Positions 8,778 to 18,231 are shown, numbered from the stretch's first letter. The stretch is DNA of 64,000 nt from Actinokineospora terrae (GCF_900111175.1 NZ_FOGI01000004.1:527937-591936), one strand, 5' to 3'. The notes: generated by a model from the sequence alone, not told the origin. A program made the numbers and translations.

Positions 8778-11240
8778 ATGGCGCATACACCGGAACTCCC
8801 TGAGCGCCCGTCGTTGAACGGGCTGGAAGCGACCTGGGCGGCTCGGTGGGACGAGGTAGGCGTCTACGCGTTCCGGGGAGACGGGGATCGGGAGTCGGTC
8901 TTCTCCATCGACACACCACCGCCATCGGTGAGTGGGAGCTTGCACATCGGGCACGTGTTCTCGTACACGCACACGGATGTGATCGCCCGGTACCAGCGGA
9001 TGCGCGGTAAGGACGTGCTGTATCCGATGGGGTGGGACGACAACGGTCTGCCTACCGAGCGGCGCGTGCAGTTGGTGCACAAGGTGCGGTGTGACCCTTC
9101 GCTGCCCTACGAGCCTGGCTTTGTGCCTACGGGCAAGCCGACTGCGGTGTCGCGGCGGAACTTCGTGGAGTTGTGCGCGCAGCAGACCGCGCTGGATGAG
9201 CAGGCCTACGAAGCCTTGTGGCGGCGCCTCGGGCTGTCCGTCGACTGGTCACGGACCTATACGACCATCGGTGCGCGGGCGCAGCGGTTGTCGCAACGGT
9301 CGTTCCTGGGACTACTCGCGGCGGGTCAGGCCTACCAGGCTGAGGCGCCGACGTTGTGGGATGTCGGGTTTGGGACGGCGGTGGCCCAGGCAGACGTCGA
9401 GCACCGGCCGTTCAAGGGTGCCTGGCACACGCTGCGGTTCGGCGATGGCATCGAGGTGGAGACAACGCGGCCGGAGTTGCTACCTGCGTGCGTGGCGCTC
9501 ATCGCTCACCCTGACGACGACAGGCATAGAGCGCTGATCGGGACAACCGTGCGCACGCCGCTGTTTGACGTGCCTGTGCCTGTGTTGGCCCACCACGAGG
9601 CGGATCCGGAGCGCGGTAGCGGGCTGGTGATGTGCTGCACCTTCGGTGACCTCACCGATGTGCGGTGGTGGCGCGAACTGAGCCTGCCGGTGCGGGCGGC
9701 GATCGGCCGCGATGGGCGTTTCCTGCCCGATGCTCCCGAAGGTGTGCCGCAAGAGCCGTACTCGGCGCTCGTGGGCGCGACCGTCCACACGGCACGTGAG
9801 CGGGTGGTGTCGCTGCTGCGCGCGGACGGGTCTCTCGTGGGTGAGCCGCGGCCGGTGGAGCGGCCGGTGGCGTTCTACGAGCGCGGTGACAAGCCGTTGG
9901 AGATCGTGTCCGGGCGGCAGTGGTTCGTCCGATCAGCCGGACATCGGGAAGTCCTGCGGGAGCGCGGCCGCGAACTCGACTGGCAGCCCGCGCGGATGCA
10001 CGCGCGCTACGAGAGCTGGGTGGACGGCCTCGCGGGCGACTGGTTGGTGAGCCGTCAGCGGTTCTTCGGCGTGCCGTTCCCGCTGTGGTACCCGCTGGAC
10101 TCGGACGGGGAACCGGACCACGGCAGCCCGATCCTGCCTACAGCGCTTCCGGTCGATCCGGCGTCCGAGACCCCACCCGGCTACACGGCCGATCAGCGCG
10201 ATGTGCCCGGTGGGTTCACCGCCGATCCGGACGTGATGGACACCTGGGCGACGTCATCGCTAACGCCGCTGCTTGTGTGTGGGGCTGACGATGATCCTGA
10301 CTTGTTCGCCAAGACCTATCCGATGGATCTGCGGCCACAGGCTCACGAGATCATCCGCACCTGGTTGTTCAGCACCGTCCTGCGCGCCCACACCGAGACG
10401 GGTGTGCTGCCGTGGCGGCGGGCGGCGATCTCTGGCTGGGTGGTGACTCCTGACCGGCACAAGCTGAGCAAGAAGTCCGGTAGCGCTACCTCACCGGATG
10501 ACCTTCTCGACCGATACGGCGCTGACGCAGTGCGGTACTGGGCAGCGTCAGCGCGGCCAGGCGTGGACACCGTGTTCGACGAGGCCAAGATGCGCGTGGG
10601 GCGCAGGCTGGCGACCAAGCTGCTCAACGCCAGCCGGTTCGCGCTGGGCATGGGTGCGGGCGGCCAGCCGACCGCCCCGCTGGATCTAGCACTGCTCGCC
10701 GAATTGGACGAGGTGGTGGCGGGCGCGACGGCGGCTCTAGAGGCGTCCGACTACGCCGAGGCGTTGGAACTGGTGGAGCGGTTCTTCTGGTTCTGGTGTG
10801 ACGACTACATCGAACTGGTCAAGGACAGGGCCTACGGCGAAGACGACTCCGCGAGAGCAACTCTCCGTATAGCTCTGTCGGCGGTGCAGCGCCTCTTGGC
10901 CCCGTTCCTGCCGTTCGCGACCGAGGAATCGTGGTCGTGGTGGCAAGAGGGTTCGGTGCACACCGCGCCCTGGCCTGTGGTGACCGGCAGTAGCGGGGAC
11001 ATCGGTCTTCTCCGAACCACGGTGACGGTGCTCGCCGCGGTTCGGCGGGTCAAGTCCGAGGCCCGGAGATCACTGCGGTGGCGGGTCGACGAAGTGATCG
11101 TGACCTGCTCGGACGCTCGCGTGACGGCGCTCACGGCTGCGGAGGGTGACCTACGAGCGGCCGGGGCCATCCAGACGATCAAATACGCCCGTTCGGATGA
11201 TGATCGGGTGGAGGTCCAGGCCACGCTGGCGGCCGAGTAG
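8778..11240 (+). CDS. Second valyl-tRNA synthetase, archaeal-like type
   Basis: 820 residues. HIGH at 56-59 (VSGSLHIGHVF) and KLSKKSGSAT near 561 are good class I signatures, so it looks catalytically competent. It differs in kind from the neighbouring ValS: its editing-domain segment reads GSGLVMCCTFGDLTDVRWW, a form I associate with archaeal and Rickettsia-type ValRS, and it lacks the C-terminal coiled-coil arm. It is divergent from valS across 68 bases. Possible roles are a redundant or stress-specific enzyme, or self-protection against a ValRS inhibitor; none is shown by the sequence. Amino-acid specificity is inferred from overall similarity. Confidence 0.85.
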   Translation: MAHTPELPERPSLNGLEATWAARWDEVGVYAFRGDGDRESVFSIDTPPPSVSGSLHIGHVFSYTHTDVIARYQRMRGKDVLYPMGWDDNGLPTERRVQLVHKVRCDPSLPYEPGFVPTGKPTAVSRRNFVELCAQQTALDEQAYEALWRRLGLSVDWSRTYTTIGARAQRLSQRSFLGLLAAGQAYQAEAPTLWDVGFGTAVAQADVEHRPFKGAWHTLRFGDGIEVETTRPELLPACVALIAHPDDDRHRALIGTTVRTPLFDVPVPVLAHHEADPERGSGLVMCCTFGDLTDVRWWRELSLPVRAAIGRDGRFLPDAPEGVPQEPYSALVGATVHTARERVVSLLRADGSLVGEPRPVERPVAFYERGDKPLEIVSGRQWFVRSAGHREVLRERGRELDWQPARMHARYESWVDGLAGDWLVSRQRFFGVPFPLWYPLDSDGEPDHGSPILPTALPVDPASETPPGYTADQRDVPGGFTADPDVMDTWATSSLTPLLVCGADDDPDLFAKTYPMDLRPQAHEIIRTWLFSTVLRAHTETGVLPWRRAAISGWVVTPDRHKLSKKSGSATSPDDLLDRYGADAVRYWAASARPGVDTVFDEAKMRVGRRLATKLLNASRFALGMGAGGQPTAPLDLALLAELDEVVAGATAALEASDYAEALELVERFFWFWCDDYIELVKDRAYGEDDSARATLRIALSAVQRLLAPFLPFATEESWSWWQEGSVHTAPWPVVTGSSGDIGLLRTTVTVLAAVRRVKSEARRSLRWRVDEVIVTCSDARVTALTAAEGDLRAAGAIQTIKYARSDDDRVEVQATLAAE

Positions 11241-11537
11241 CGCTGTGACCTGGACCACGTCCACCCCTGGTGATCCACTCCGGGGCGGGTGTGCACCTAC
11301 GCGCTGTGTACCCGCCACGGAGGCGTGGCGGCGGTCTGCGCCGTTCGGGTGACACTGCGCGACGGCTGAGCGGCGATCGTGACCGTTGGTCCGGCCTCGG
11401 CCGCCGCTCACCGCAGCACGAGCGGTCCGCGCGGGCATCCTGTTAACACGGGCTGTGGCCATATCGATGAGGAGTTCACCAGGCAGTCGACACCTCAACC
11501 AGCCCGGCACGCCGGGTTGGATCGCCCTTGGGGGCCG

Positions 11538-12506
11538 GTGGACCAACGTGAGTACGGCGATCACGCGGCGTTACAAGATGCCGCGTGGCGCCGCCGAGTG
11601 CGCGCGTCGGCGCAAGCCGACGTGAAGGCGATGCTGCGCAGGACGCGACGTCGCCGTCTTGAGCGTTGGCTCGTGACGTCGATGCTGCTGGTCGCCGTGG
11701 TGGCCGTGGTGATGCTGCTGGCCGGGGTCGGGGTGTTCGACCGGTCCGGCCACCCCGGGCAGCCGGGCGGCGCCGGGGAGGAACCGGGCGCCGAGAACGT
11801 GGTCGACCTCAACCGCCCGTTCGCGCTGACACCCGCCGCGCACTGGGCCGACGGCGAGGCCGGGATCACGACCCCGCCCGCGATGCAGGTCGGCGAGTTC
11901 AGCGCCGAGGAGGTCGCCGACGCCACCCGCCAGGTCAAGGACGTGCTGGTGGCCAGCAGGCTCGACCCGGCGATGCTGCGCGACCACAACCCCGACCGCT
12001 ACCTCGGCATGCTCGCCCCCGACGTGGCCAGGCAGCTGCGGCCGCTGTTCGGCTCCGGCAACGAGCGCCAGGTCCAGGCCCTGGTCAGCATGATCGACAA
12101 CGGCTCCCGGCTGCTGCCCGCGGCGCCGAAGGTCAAGGGCTCGATGCGGGTCGAGGCGGGCAAGGCGGGCGAGCTGGTGGTGCACACCAACTACGTGTTC
12201 GCCTACGCCTTCACCGCCGACGACGTCGCCCTCCCGCTGGACCCGATGAGCGTGATCGTCGTGGTCCGCGCCGACATCGAGTACGTGATGCGCAAGGGCG
12301 CGCGGTGGGCGCCGGGCAGCCTGGGGCTGTGGTACGAGAAGGTCGACGGCTTCTACTACTCGATCTCCTGCGACGCCTACGCCAAGGGCTTCATCGCCTC
12401 GGACTACCACGACCGCACGCCGACGCGGACGAAGGCCAAGCACGACAAGGTCACGTACTTCGACCCGGAAGCCGACATCCCGCTGGAAAGCGGCTGCCCC
12501 AGCTAG
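11538..12506 (+). CDS. Membrane-anchored protein of unknown function
   Basis: 322 residues from a proposed GTG at 11538 (upstream TTGGGGGCC is a weak ribosome-binding site; an ATG/GTG further upstream, from 11379, would add 53 atypical residues). An Arg-rich cytoplasmic stretch (VKAMLRRTRRRRLERW) precedes one membrane segment at about 47-68 (LVTSMLLVAVVAVVMLLAG), then a Gly/Pro linker and a roughly 230-residue extracytoplasmic domain with two cysteines (CDAY and the C-terminal SGCPS). This single-pass layout is typical of conserved actinobacterial hypothetical proteins. No enzymatic motif is seen. It lies 45 bases before the molybdoenzyme gene on the same strand. Confidence 0.75.
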   Translation: MDQREYGDHAALQDAAWRRRVRASAQADVKAMLRRTRRRRLERWLVTSMLLVAVVAVVMLLAGVGVFDRSGHPGQPGGAGEEPGAENVVDLNRPFALTPAAHWADGEAGITTPPAMQVGEFSAEEVADATRQVKDVLVASRLDPAMLRDHNPDRYLGMLAPDVARQLRPLFGSGNERQVQALVSMIDNGSRLLPAAPKVKGSMRVEAGKAGELVVHTNYVFAYAFTADDVALPLDPMSVIVVVRADIEYVMRKGARWAPGSLGLWYEKVDGFYYSISCDAYAKGFIASDYHDRTPTRTKAKHDKVTYFDPEADIPLESGCPS

Positions 12507-12551
12507 GCACCTGTGGACAACTTTTTGCAGGGTTGACACAGATAGCCGACG

Positions 12552-14873
12552 ATGAGTCGCATGGTCAGCACACCGCCAGAACGCGACGTCGACGAAGCCG
12601 AGCTGGATGTCACCGAGCGCAAGACGTGGGCCGCCGGGATCCCGGGGGTCGCCACATCGCTGCGCCGGGGCGTGGAGCAGATGGGCGCCCTGCGCACGGG
12701 CGCCACGCTGCGGTTACTGAACCAGCGCGAGGGGTTCGACTGCCCCGGCTGCGCCTGGCCGGAGCCGCGCGGGCACCGCGCGGCGGCCGAGTTCTGCGAG
12801 AACGGCGCCAAGGCGGTGGCCGAGGAGGCGACCCGGCGGCGGGTGGGGCCGGAGTTCTTCGCCGAGCACCCGGTGGCCGAGCTGGCCGAGCGCACGGACT
12901 ACTGGCTGGGCCAACAGGGCCGGATCACCCAGCCGGTGGTGCTGCGCCCGGGGGCGACGCACTACACGCCGATCGACTGGTCGGAGGCCTTCGAGCTGAT
13001 CGCCGGGCAGCTGCGCGCACTGTCCACACCGGACGAGGCGCTGTTCTACACCTCGGGGCGCACCAGCAACGAGGCCGCGTTCCTCTACCAGCTGCTGGTG
13101 CGGTCGTTCGGTACCAACAACCTGCCGGACTGCTCGAACATGTGCCACGAGTCCTCCGGTGCCGCGCTCGCCGAGACCACCGGCGTCGGCAAGGGATCGG
13201 TGACGCTGGAGGACATCACCCGGGCGGACCTGCTGGTGGTGGTCGGGCAGAACCCGGGGACCAACCACCCCCGGATGCTGACCGCGCTGGAGAAGGCGAA
13301 GGCGAACGGGGCGCGGATCATCGCGGTCAACCCGCTGCCGGAGGCGGGGCTGCTGCGGTTCAAGAACCCGCAGAAGGTGCGGGGGCTGCTGGGCAAGGGC
13401 ACGGCGCTGGCGGACGTGTTCTGCCAGATCCGGCTCGGCGGCGACCAGGCGCTGTTCCAGGCCATCGGGCACCTGCTGCTGAAGTGGGAGCGGGAGCGGC
13501 CCGGTCAGGTGGTGGACCAGGACTTCGTGAGCGGGCGGACCGAGGGGTTCGAGGAGTACGCCGCGCACGTCGCCGACCTGGACTGGGCCGAGGTGGACGC
13601 GGCCACCGGGCTCGACCGGGCCGAGGTCGAGCAGGTCGCGCGGATGTTCGCCGAGTCGGAGCGGACGATCGTGTGCTGGGCGATGGGGCTGACCCAGCAC
13701 AAGCACTCCGTGCCGACGATCCGGGAGATCGCCAACGTGGTGCTGCTGCGCGGGATGATCGGGAAGCCGGGGGCCGGGCTGTGCCCGGTGCGGGGGCACT
13801 CGAACGTGCAGGGCGACCGCACCATGGGCATCTGGGAGAAGATGCCGGAGAAGTTCCTGGCCGCGCTGGACACCGAGTTCGGCATCACCTCGCCGCGCTC
13901 GCACGGGCTGGACACGGTCGGCGCGATCCGGGCGATGCGCGACGGCAAGGCGAAGGTGTTCATGGCGGTCGGCGGGAACTTCGCCTCCGCCAGCCCGGAC
14001 ACCGCGGTGACCGAGGCGGCGCTGCGGGCGTGCGACTTAACAGTGCACGTGTCGACGAAGCTGAACCGGTCGCACGTGGTCCACGGGCGCACCGCGTTGA
14101 TCCTGCCGACCCGGGGGCGCACCGAACGCGATACCCAGGCGTCCGGCGAGCAGTTCGTGACGGTCGAGGACTCGATGTCGGTGGTGCACCGGTCCCGTGG
14201 GCGGCTGGAGCCCGCGTCGCCGGACCTGATGTCGGAGGTCGGGATCGTGTGCGGGCTGGCGCAGGCGCTGTTCGGGGCCTCGCACTCGGTGCCGTGGGCG
14301 TCGCTGTCGGGCGACTACGACCTGATCCGCGATCGGATCTCGCGCGTGGTGCCGGGGTGCTCCGACTACAACGCGCGGGTGCGGGAGCCGGACGGGTTCG
14401 TGCTGCCGCACGCGCCGCGGGACTCGCGGGAGTTCACGGGTACGCGCACGGGGAAGGCAGTGTTCACGGCGAACCCGTTGACAGTGCTGCGCGTACCGCC
14501 CGGTCGACTGCTGCTGCAAACCCTGCGCAGCCACGACCAGTACAACACCACGATCTACGGCCTCGACGACCGCTACCGCGGCATCAAGGACGGGCGCCGC
14601 GTGGTGCTGGTCAACCCCGCCGACATCACGGCACTGGGGTTGGCCGACGGTCAACTGGTCACCCTCATCAGCGAGTGGCCGGACGACCCGACAGGGGTGA
14701 CGGAACGGCACGCCCACCGCTTCCGCGTGGTCGCCTACGACACGGCCCGGGGCTGCGCCGCCGCCTACTTCCCCGAGGCGAACTCCCTGATCCCGCTCGA
14801 CTCGACCGCCGACACGTCGAACACCCCCACGTCGAAGTCGGTCGTCGTGCGCCTGGAAGCGGAGGTGGTGTGA
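12552..14873 (+). CDS. FdhF/YdeP-family molybdopterin oxidoreductase
   Basis: 773 residues. The FdhF/YdeP group is related to formate dehydrogenase alpha subunits but its substrate is mostly unknown. Three N-terminal cysteines (C64, C67 in GFDCPGCAWPEP and C82) replace the usual 4Fe-4S spacing, as in YdeP. The LPDCSNMCHESSG motif (C194, C198) aligns with the formate dehydrogenase site where C198 stands in place of selenocysteine. Mo-bis-MGD binding segments follow (VVVGQNPGTNHPRM, GKPGAGLCPVRGHSNVQGD) and the C-terminal molybdopterin-dinucleotide domain is present. Its usual partner FdhD is encoded 4.8 kb downstream. It is probably cytoplasmic: no Tat signal is seen. Confidence 0.9.
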   Translation: MSRMVSTPPERDVDEAELDVTERKTWAAGIPGVATSLRRGVEQMGALRTGATLRLLNQREGFDCPGCAWPEPRGHRAAAEFCENGAKAVAEEATRRRVGPEFFAEHPVAELAERTDYWLGQQGRITQPVVLRPGATHYTPIDWSEAFELIAGQLRALSTPDEALFYTSGRTSNEAAFLYQLLVRSFGTNNLPDCSNMCHESSGAALAETTGVGKGSVTLEDITRADLLVVVGQNPGTNHPRMLTALEKAKANGARIIAVNPLPEAGLLRFKNPQKVRGLLGKGTALADVFCQIRLGGDQALFQAIGHLLLKWERERPGQVVDQDFVSGRTEGFEEYAAHVADLDWAEVDAATGLDRAEVEQVARMFAESERTIVCWAMGLTQHKHSVPTIREIANVVLLRGMIGKPGAGLCPVRGHSNVQGDRTMGIWEKMPEKFLAALDTEFGITSPRSHGLDTVGAIRAMRDGKAKVFMAVGGNFASASPDTAVTEAALRACDLTVHVSTKLNRSHVVHGRTALILPTRGRTERDTQASGEQFVTVEDSMSVVHRSRGRLEPASPDLMSEVGIVCGLAQALFGASHSVPWASLSGDYDLIRDRISRVVPGCSDYNARVREPDGFVLPHAPRDSREFTGTRTGKAVFTANPLTVLRVPPGRLLLQTLRSHDQYNTTIYGLDDRYRGIKDGRRVVLVNPADITALGLADGQLVTLISEWPDDPTGVTERHAHRFRVVAYDTARGCAAAYFPEANSLIPLDSTADTSNTPTSKSVVVRLEAEVV

Positions 14874-14989
14874 CAACGGCCCGGGTACCGGTCGCGGTGT
14901 GACGTGCGCCTCATGGTTGGGTGGCATCGGAGTGACGGTCCTGGCGTTGATGCTGGTGACCGACCGACTCGCCGATGAGGGAGCCCTCG

Positions 14990-15235
14990 ATGTCCGCGCC
15001 CGAGACGCTGACCATGTACTCCACCACCTGGTGCGGCTACTGCCGCAGGCTCAAGACGCAACTGGACGCCGAGGGCATCGAGTACGTCGAGGTCGACATC
15101 GAGGAGACCCCGGGCGCCGCCGAGTACGTCATGTCCGTCAACGGCGGCAACCAGACCGTCCCGACCCTGCACTTCCCCAACGGCGCCGCGCTGACCAACC
15201 CGTCACTGGCGCAGGTGAAGGCAGAGCTGGGCTGA
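14990..15235 (+). CDS. Mycoredoxin (glutaredoxin-like)
   Basis: 81 residues from the ATG at 14990, chosen over an ATG five codons upstream because GAGGGA lies at proper spacing. The glutaredoxin fold is clear: TMYSTTWCGYCRRLK holds the CGYC active site near residues 15-18, and TVPTLHF carries the cis-proline. Mycoredoxin 1 reduces protein-mycothiol mixed disulfides; the W-C-G-Y-C form matches that group. This fits a mycothiol-using host and the Rv2466c-like reductase at 37589-38224. Monocistronic. Confidence 0.93.
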   Translation: MSAPETLTMYSTTWCGYCRRLKTQLDAEGIEYVEVDIEETPGAAEYVMSVNGGNQTVPTLHFPNGAALTNPSLAQVKAELG

Positions 15236-15337
15236 GCCGGGCTCAGTCAACGCGGACCGCTGCGGGGTGGTGGGACAACCACCATCCCGCGTGATCGGCG
15301 CACCGACGCGAGTGGTCGGGTTGCCCGGGCGGTAGTT

Positions 15338-15369
15338 CGGACGTCAGGCGGTCCGGACGTCAGGCGGTC
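15338..15369. repeat. Perfect tandem duplication of 16 bp
   Basis: CGGACGTCAGGCGGTC occurs twice back to back (15338-15353, 15354-15369) and a third partial unit follows (CGGT). The second unit contains the stop codon of the minus-strand gene at 15360-15674, so the duplication marks its 3' end. It may be a slippage product. Confidence 0.9.
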
Positions 15370-15674
15370 CGGTGGCCTCGGAAGAGGAGCCAGAGCAGCC
15401 AGGCCTGGAAGAGGGCCGCGCCGACGAGGGTGGCGCTCGCGGTGATGCCGTCCCAGGGGTGGGGTAGTTCGGGCACCAGGATGATCAGCAGCGACGCGGG
15501 CAGGGTCACCGCCACAGCAAGCACCGGCGCGAACGAGGCGTCGGCGGACTCGTTGACCGCCAGCACCACGGCCACGACGGCGAACACCACGGTGATGACG
15601 GCGATGTACCCCAGCACCACCTTGCGCGCCGCCCGTCGATTGCTCCACCTGGTGGCCCGGCCGCTTGTCGTCAC
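15360..15674 (-). CDS. Small membrane protein
   Basis: About 104 residues from a proposed GTG at 15674 (VTTSGRATRWSNRRAARK); the start signal is weak and an ATG 24 codons upstream is possible. Three hydrophobic segments: about 20-40 (VVLGYIAVITVVFAVVAVVL), 52-70 (FAPVLAVAVTLPASLLIIL) and 80-98 (ATLVGAALFQAWLLWLLF), with a basic N-terminus, so probably N-in. It resembles small actinobacterial membrane proteins such as the SCO4225 family, but that is a loose impression. Function unknown. Confidence 0.65.
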   Translation of the reverse strand: MTTSGRATRWSNRRAARKVVLGYIAVITVVFAVVAVVLAVNESADASFAPVLAVAVTLPASLLIILVPELPHPWDGITASATLVGAALFQAWLLWLLFRGHRTA

Positions 15675-15775
15675 CCCGACAAGCCTGCCGGTTCCCCAGC
15701 ACGCCCGCACGAGGACCATCTCCGCACCGCAGACCCGCTCACCCACCCGTGCTGGGCCGAGAAGGGGCCTCGGGA

Positions 15776-17278
15776 CTAGGCGCGGAGGAGGGCCATGGCG
15801 GCGTTGTGGCCGCCCAGGCCACTCACGCCGCCGCCGCGTTGGGTGGCGCTGGCGCAGAGGTGGAGGTTGGGGGTGTCGGTTTCCACGCCCCAGCCGGTGC
15901 CGTGGGGCCAGGTCAGGGGGCCGTGGAAGATGTTGCCGCGGGGCATGGCGAGTTCGGCTTCCAGGTCTTGCGGGGTGCGGGCTTCCAGGCAGGGGACGCC
16001 GTTGGTGGTGGAGAGGCAGGATTCGACGGGGTCCAGGAGGTAGCGGTTGAGGCCGGCGAGGTAGCGGTTCACCAGTTCGTCGCGGGCGTTCGGGTCGGCG
16101 AACAGGGTGTCGGGGGTGTGCAGGCCGAACAGGGTCAGGGTGTGGGCGGTTGGGGAGTCCACAATGGACCTGTCGGTGAGGGTGTGGCAGTACATCTCGC
16201 CCGGTGGGCGGGTTGGCAGTCGACCGGACGCGCTCTCGCGGTAGGCGGTTTCCAGGTCGTCGTAGGTCTCGTCCAGGTGGAAGGTGCCCGCGAAGGCGTC
16301 CTCCGGGCGGACGCCGGACTTCAAGCGGGGCAGGCGGTCCAGCAGGAGGTTGACCTTCAGCTGGGCACCGGGCGCGGCCGGGCGGGCGGGTCGACCCAGC
16401 AGTCGGTCGAGCACCGAGGGGGCGACGCCCGCGAGGACGTGGCGGGCGCCGACGGTGATCTCCTCGTCGGCGTGCCGGCAGACGACCTCGGCGGTGACTC
16501 CGTCCGCGGCAACGGAAACGACCTCGGCGTCGGTCAGCAGCCGGGCGCCGGACTCGCGGGCGACGCGGGCCAGTTCGCTGGTCACCGCGCCCATGCCGCC
16601 GACCGGGACGCGCCAGTCGCCCGTGCCGTTGCCGATGACGTGGTACAGGAAGCAGCGGTTCGCGGCGAGGTCCGGGTCGGCCAGCGAGGTGTGGGTGCCG
16701 ATCAGGCCGTCAGTGGCGACGACGCCCCGGACGACGTCGTTGGTGAAGACCTCTTCCAACGTCTCGGCCAAGGGCTGCTCGAACACCCACCGCCAAGCGT
16801 CTGAGCCCGCGGCGGAGATCACGAGCTCGCGGAGAGCCTCACGACTGGGCAACGGTTCCAGCATCGTCGGCGCGACAGCCTCCGCCAGCCGTGCCATAGC
16901 ACCGTAGAACTCGCGCCAGCGGTCGTACTCAGCGTCAGAGCCGGTAAGAGCGCGGAACGACTCCGCCGTGTCAGCACCACCCACCAGCAGACCGGTATGC
17001 ACGCCGTCGCGTTCAACTGGGGTGTAAGAGGAAACCGACCGAGAGCGCAGTGTCAGCCGTAGGCCAAGGTCGGACACGATCTGATCCGGAAGCAAGCTGA
17101 CAAGGTAGGAGTACCGCGACAAGCGCACCCCAGGGAACGGGCTAGCGCTAACAGCGGCACCGCCGACATGACCGAGCCGTTCCACTACGAGTACCGAGCG
17201 TCCGGCGCGGGCGAGGTAGGCGGCGGCGACTAGAGCGTTGTGCCCGCCGCCCACCACGACAACGTCATATGCGTCCAC
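15776..17278 (-). CDS. FAD-dependent oxidoreductase, PYROXD2/phytoene-desaturase-like
   Basis: 500 residues. The N-terminus has a textbook Rossmann FAD site (VVVVGGGHNALVAAAYLARAG, then VVERLGHVGG about 20 residues on). The full protein has the CrtI-like architecture of the PYROXD2 group (ending VSGLGGHNAAMALLRA, an FAD-contacting C-terminus), normally about 500-530 residues. Substrate cannot be read from the sequence: no other carotenoid genes are nearby, so a carotenoid desaturase is unlikely. It is followed 33 bases away by an SDR gene on the same strand, which may be co-transcribed upstream of it. Confidence 0.88.
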   Translation of the reverse strand: MDAYDVVVVGGGHNALVAAAYLARAGRSVLVVERLGHVGGAAVSASPFPGVRLSRYSYLVSLLPDQIVSDLGLRLTLRSRSVSSYTPVERDGVHTGLLVGGADTAESFRALTGSDAEYDRWREFYGAMARLAEAVAPTMLEPLPSREALRELVISAAGSDAWRWVFEQPLAETLEEVFTNDVVRGVVATDGLIGTHTSLADPDLAANRCFLYHVIGNGTGDWRVPVGGMGAVTSELARVARESGARLLTDAEVVSVAADGVTAEVVCRHADEEITVGARHVLAGVAPSVLDRLLGRPARPAAPGAQLKVNLLLDRLPRLKSGVRPEDAFAGTFHLDETYDDLETAYRESASGRLPTRPPGEMYCHTLTDRSIVDSPTAHTLTLFGLHTPDTLFADPNARDELVNRYLAGLNRYLLDPVESCLSTTNGVPCLEARTPQDLEAELAMPRGNIFHGPLTWPHGTGWGVETDTPNLHLCASATQRGGGVSGLGGHNAAMALLRA

Positions 17279-17311
17279 CCAGCCGACCGTACTGGCCCGC
17301 GGGCGAACAGC

Positions 17312-18106
17312 CTATGTGCGCAGGTAAGAGGCCCCATTGAGGTCAAGGATCGTCCCCGACGCCCACAGCGCCTCCGCCGACGCCAGGTAGACCACCGCCC
17401 CGGCGATCTCCTCCGGCGTCGCGACCCGGTCGAACGGGCTCTGCGCGCGGATCGCCTCCCCCGCCGACCCCGCCAGCCGCTCGGACACCCGCTCGGTGTT
17501 GACGAACCCCGGCGCCACCGACGTGACCGCGATCCCGTGCGGGGCCAGCGCGACCGCCAGGGACTGCCCCAGCGCGTGCAGACCGGCCTTGCTCGCGCCG
17601 TACGCCGGGTGCTGCGGCTCGCCGCGGAAGGCACCCCGCGAACCGACGTTGACGATCCGGCCGCCGCCGCCCTGCTCGATCATCCGCACCGCGACCTGGT
17701 GGGTCAGGTTGGCCGCGCCGAGCAGGTTGACCGCGAGCACGTCCTGCCAGGCTTTGGTCCATTCCTCATACGACGTGGTCACCGGCGGGTGCGCCGGGGT
17801 GAGCACCGCGGCGTTGTTCACCAGCACGTCCACGCCACCAAGACCGTCCACGACGGCTTCGACGAACGGCGGGATGGCGGCCGGGTCCGACAGGTCGGCG
17901 CCGACGACCAGATGACCATCGCCGGGCAACTCGGCGACGAGCCGCTCGGCCCGATCCACCCGACTGGAGTAGTGCACCGCGATCCGGTCACCCAGCGCGG
18001 CGAAAGCGCGGGCCACGGCGGCGCCTATACCACCGGACGCGCCGGTAACCAGTACGCGGCGTGGTGGCCGGGTGCCCTCGGCGCCGGAGTTGTTCCCAGT
18101 ATTCAT
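17312..18106 (-). CDS. Short-chain dehydrogenase/reductase
   Basis: 264 residues, classical SDR length. The NAD(P) site TGASGGIG lies near residues 21-28, NNAAVL follows mid-protein, and the catalytic pair is in YGASKAG (Tyr-x3-Lys). After the NNA motif, an S in the NVGSRG strand completes the triad. Substrate unknown. The ATG at 18106 is preceded by GGTGGG. It is divergent from the secreted protease gene, and the shared region holds a perfect palindrome at 18151-18166. Downstream lies the PYROXD2-like gene, 33 bases away on the same strand, a plausible two-gene operon. Confidence 0.93.
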   Translation of the reverse strand: MNTGNNSGAEGTRPPRRVLVTGASGGIGAAVARAFAALGDRIAVHYSSRVDRAERLVAELPGDGHLVVGADLSDPAAIPPFVEAVVDGLGGVDVLVNNAAVLTPAHPPVTTSYEEWTKAWQDVLAVNLLGAANLTHQVAVRMIEQGGGGRIVNVGSRGAFRGEPQHPAYGASKAGLHALGQSLAVALAPHGIAVTSVAPGFVNTERVSERLAGSAGEAIRAQSPFDRVATPEEIAGAVVYLASAEALWASGTILDLNGASYLRT

Positions 18107-18137
18107 GTTCCCACCTTCCCAGTAGCGGTCGAAATGG

Positions 18138-18166
18138 GAGGTATGACCTCATTGGTATGTACCAAT
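18138..18166. promoter_or_regulatory. Adjacent dyads resembling a GntR/DasR-type operator
   Basis: ATTGGTATGTACCAAT at 18151-18166 is a perfect palindrome with 7-bp arms and a 2-base spacer. Just to its left GAGGT-ATG-ACCTC (18138-18150) forms a second dyad. The TGGT-N4-ACCA frame matches the outer positions of the Streptomyces DasR (dre) consensus, 11 of 16 bases overall, though the CTAG centre differs. It lies about 65 bases before the start of a protease that carries a chitin-binding module, which would make N-acetylglucosamine control sensible. Inference only. Confidence 0.45.
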
Positions 18167-18231
18167 ATGGGTGATCCCCCTCCTACCGTCGGGACTTACC
18201 CTGCACAACTCGCCCTCAATTGGAGAGCGTG

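Noticed and set aside
11666..14902. 1078-codon plus-strand ORF over the membrane protein and molybdoenzyme genes
   Set aside because: Out-of-frame shadow with low-complexity Arg/Gly/Ala content.
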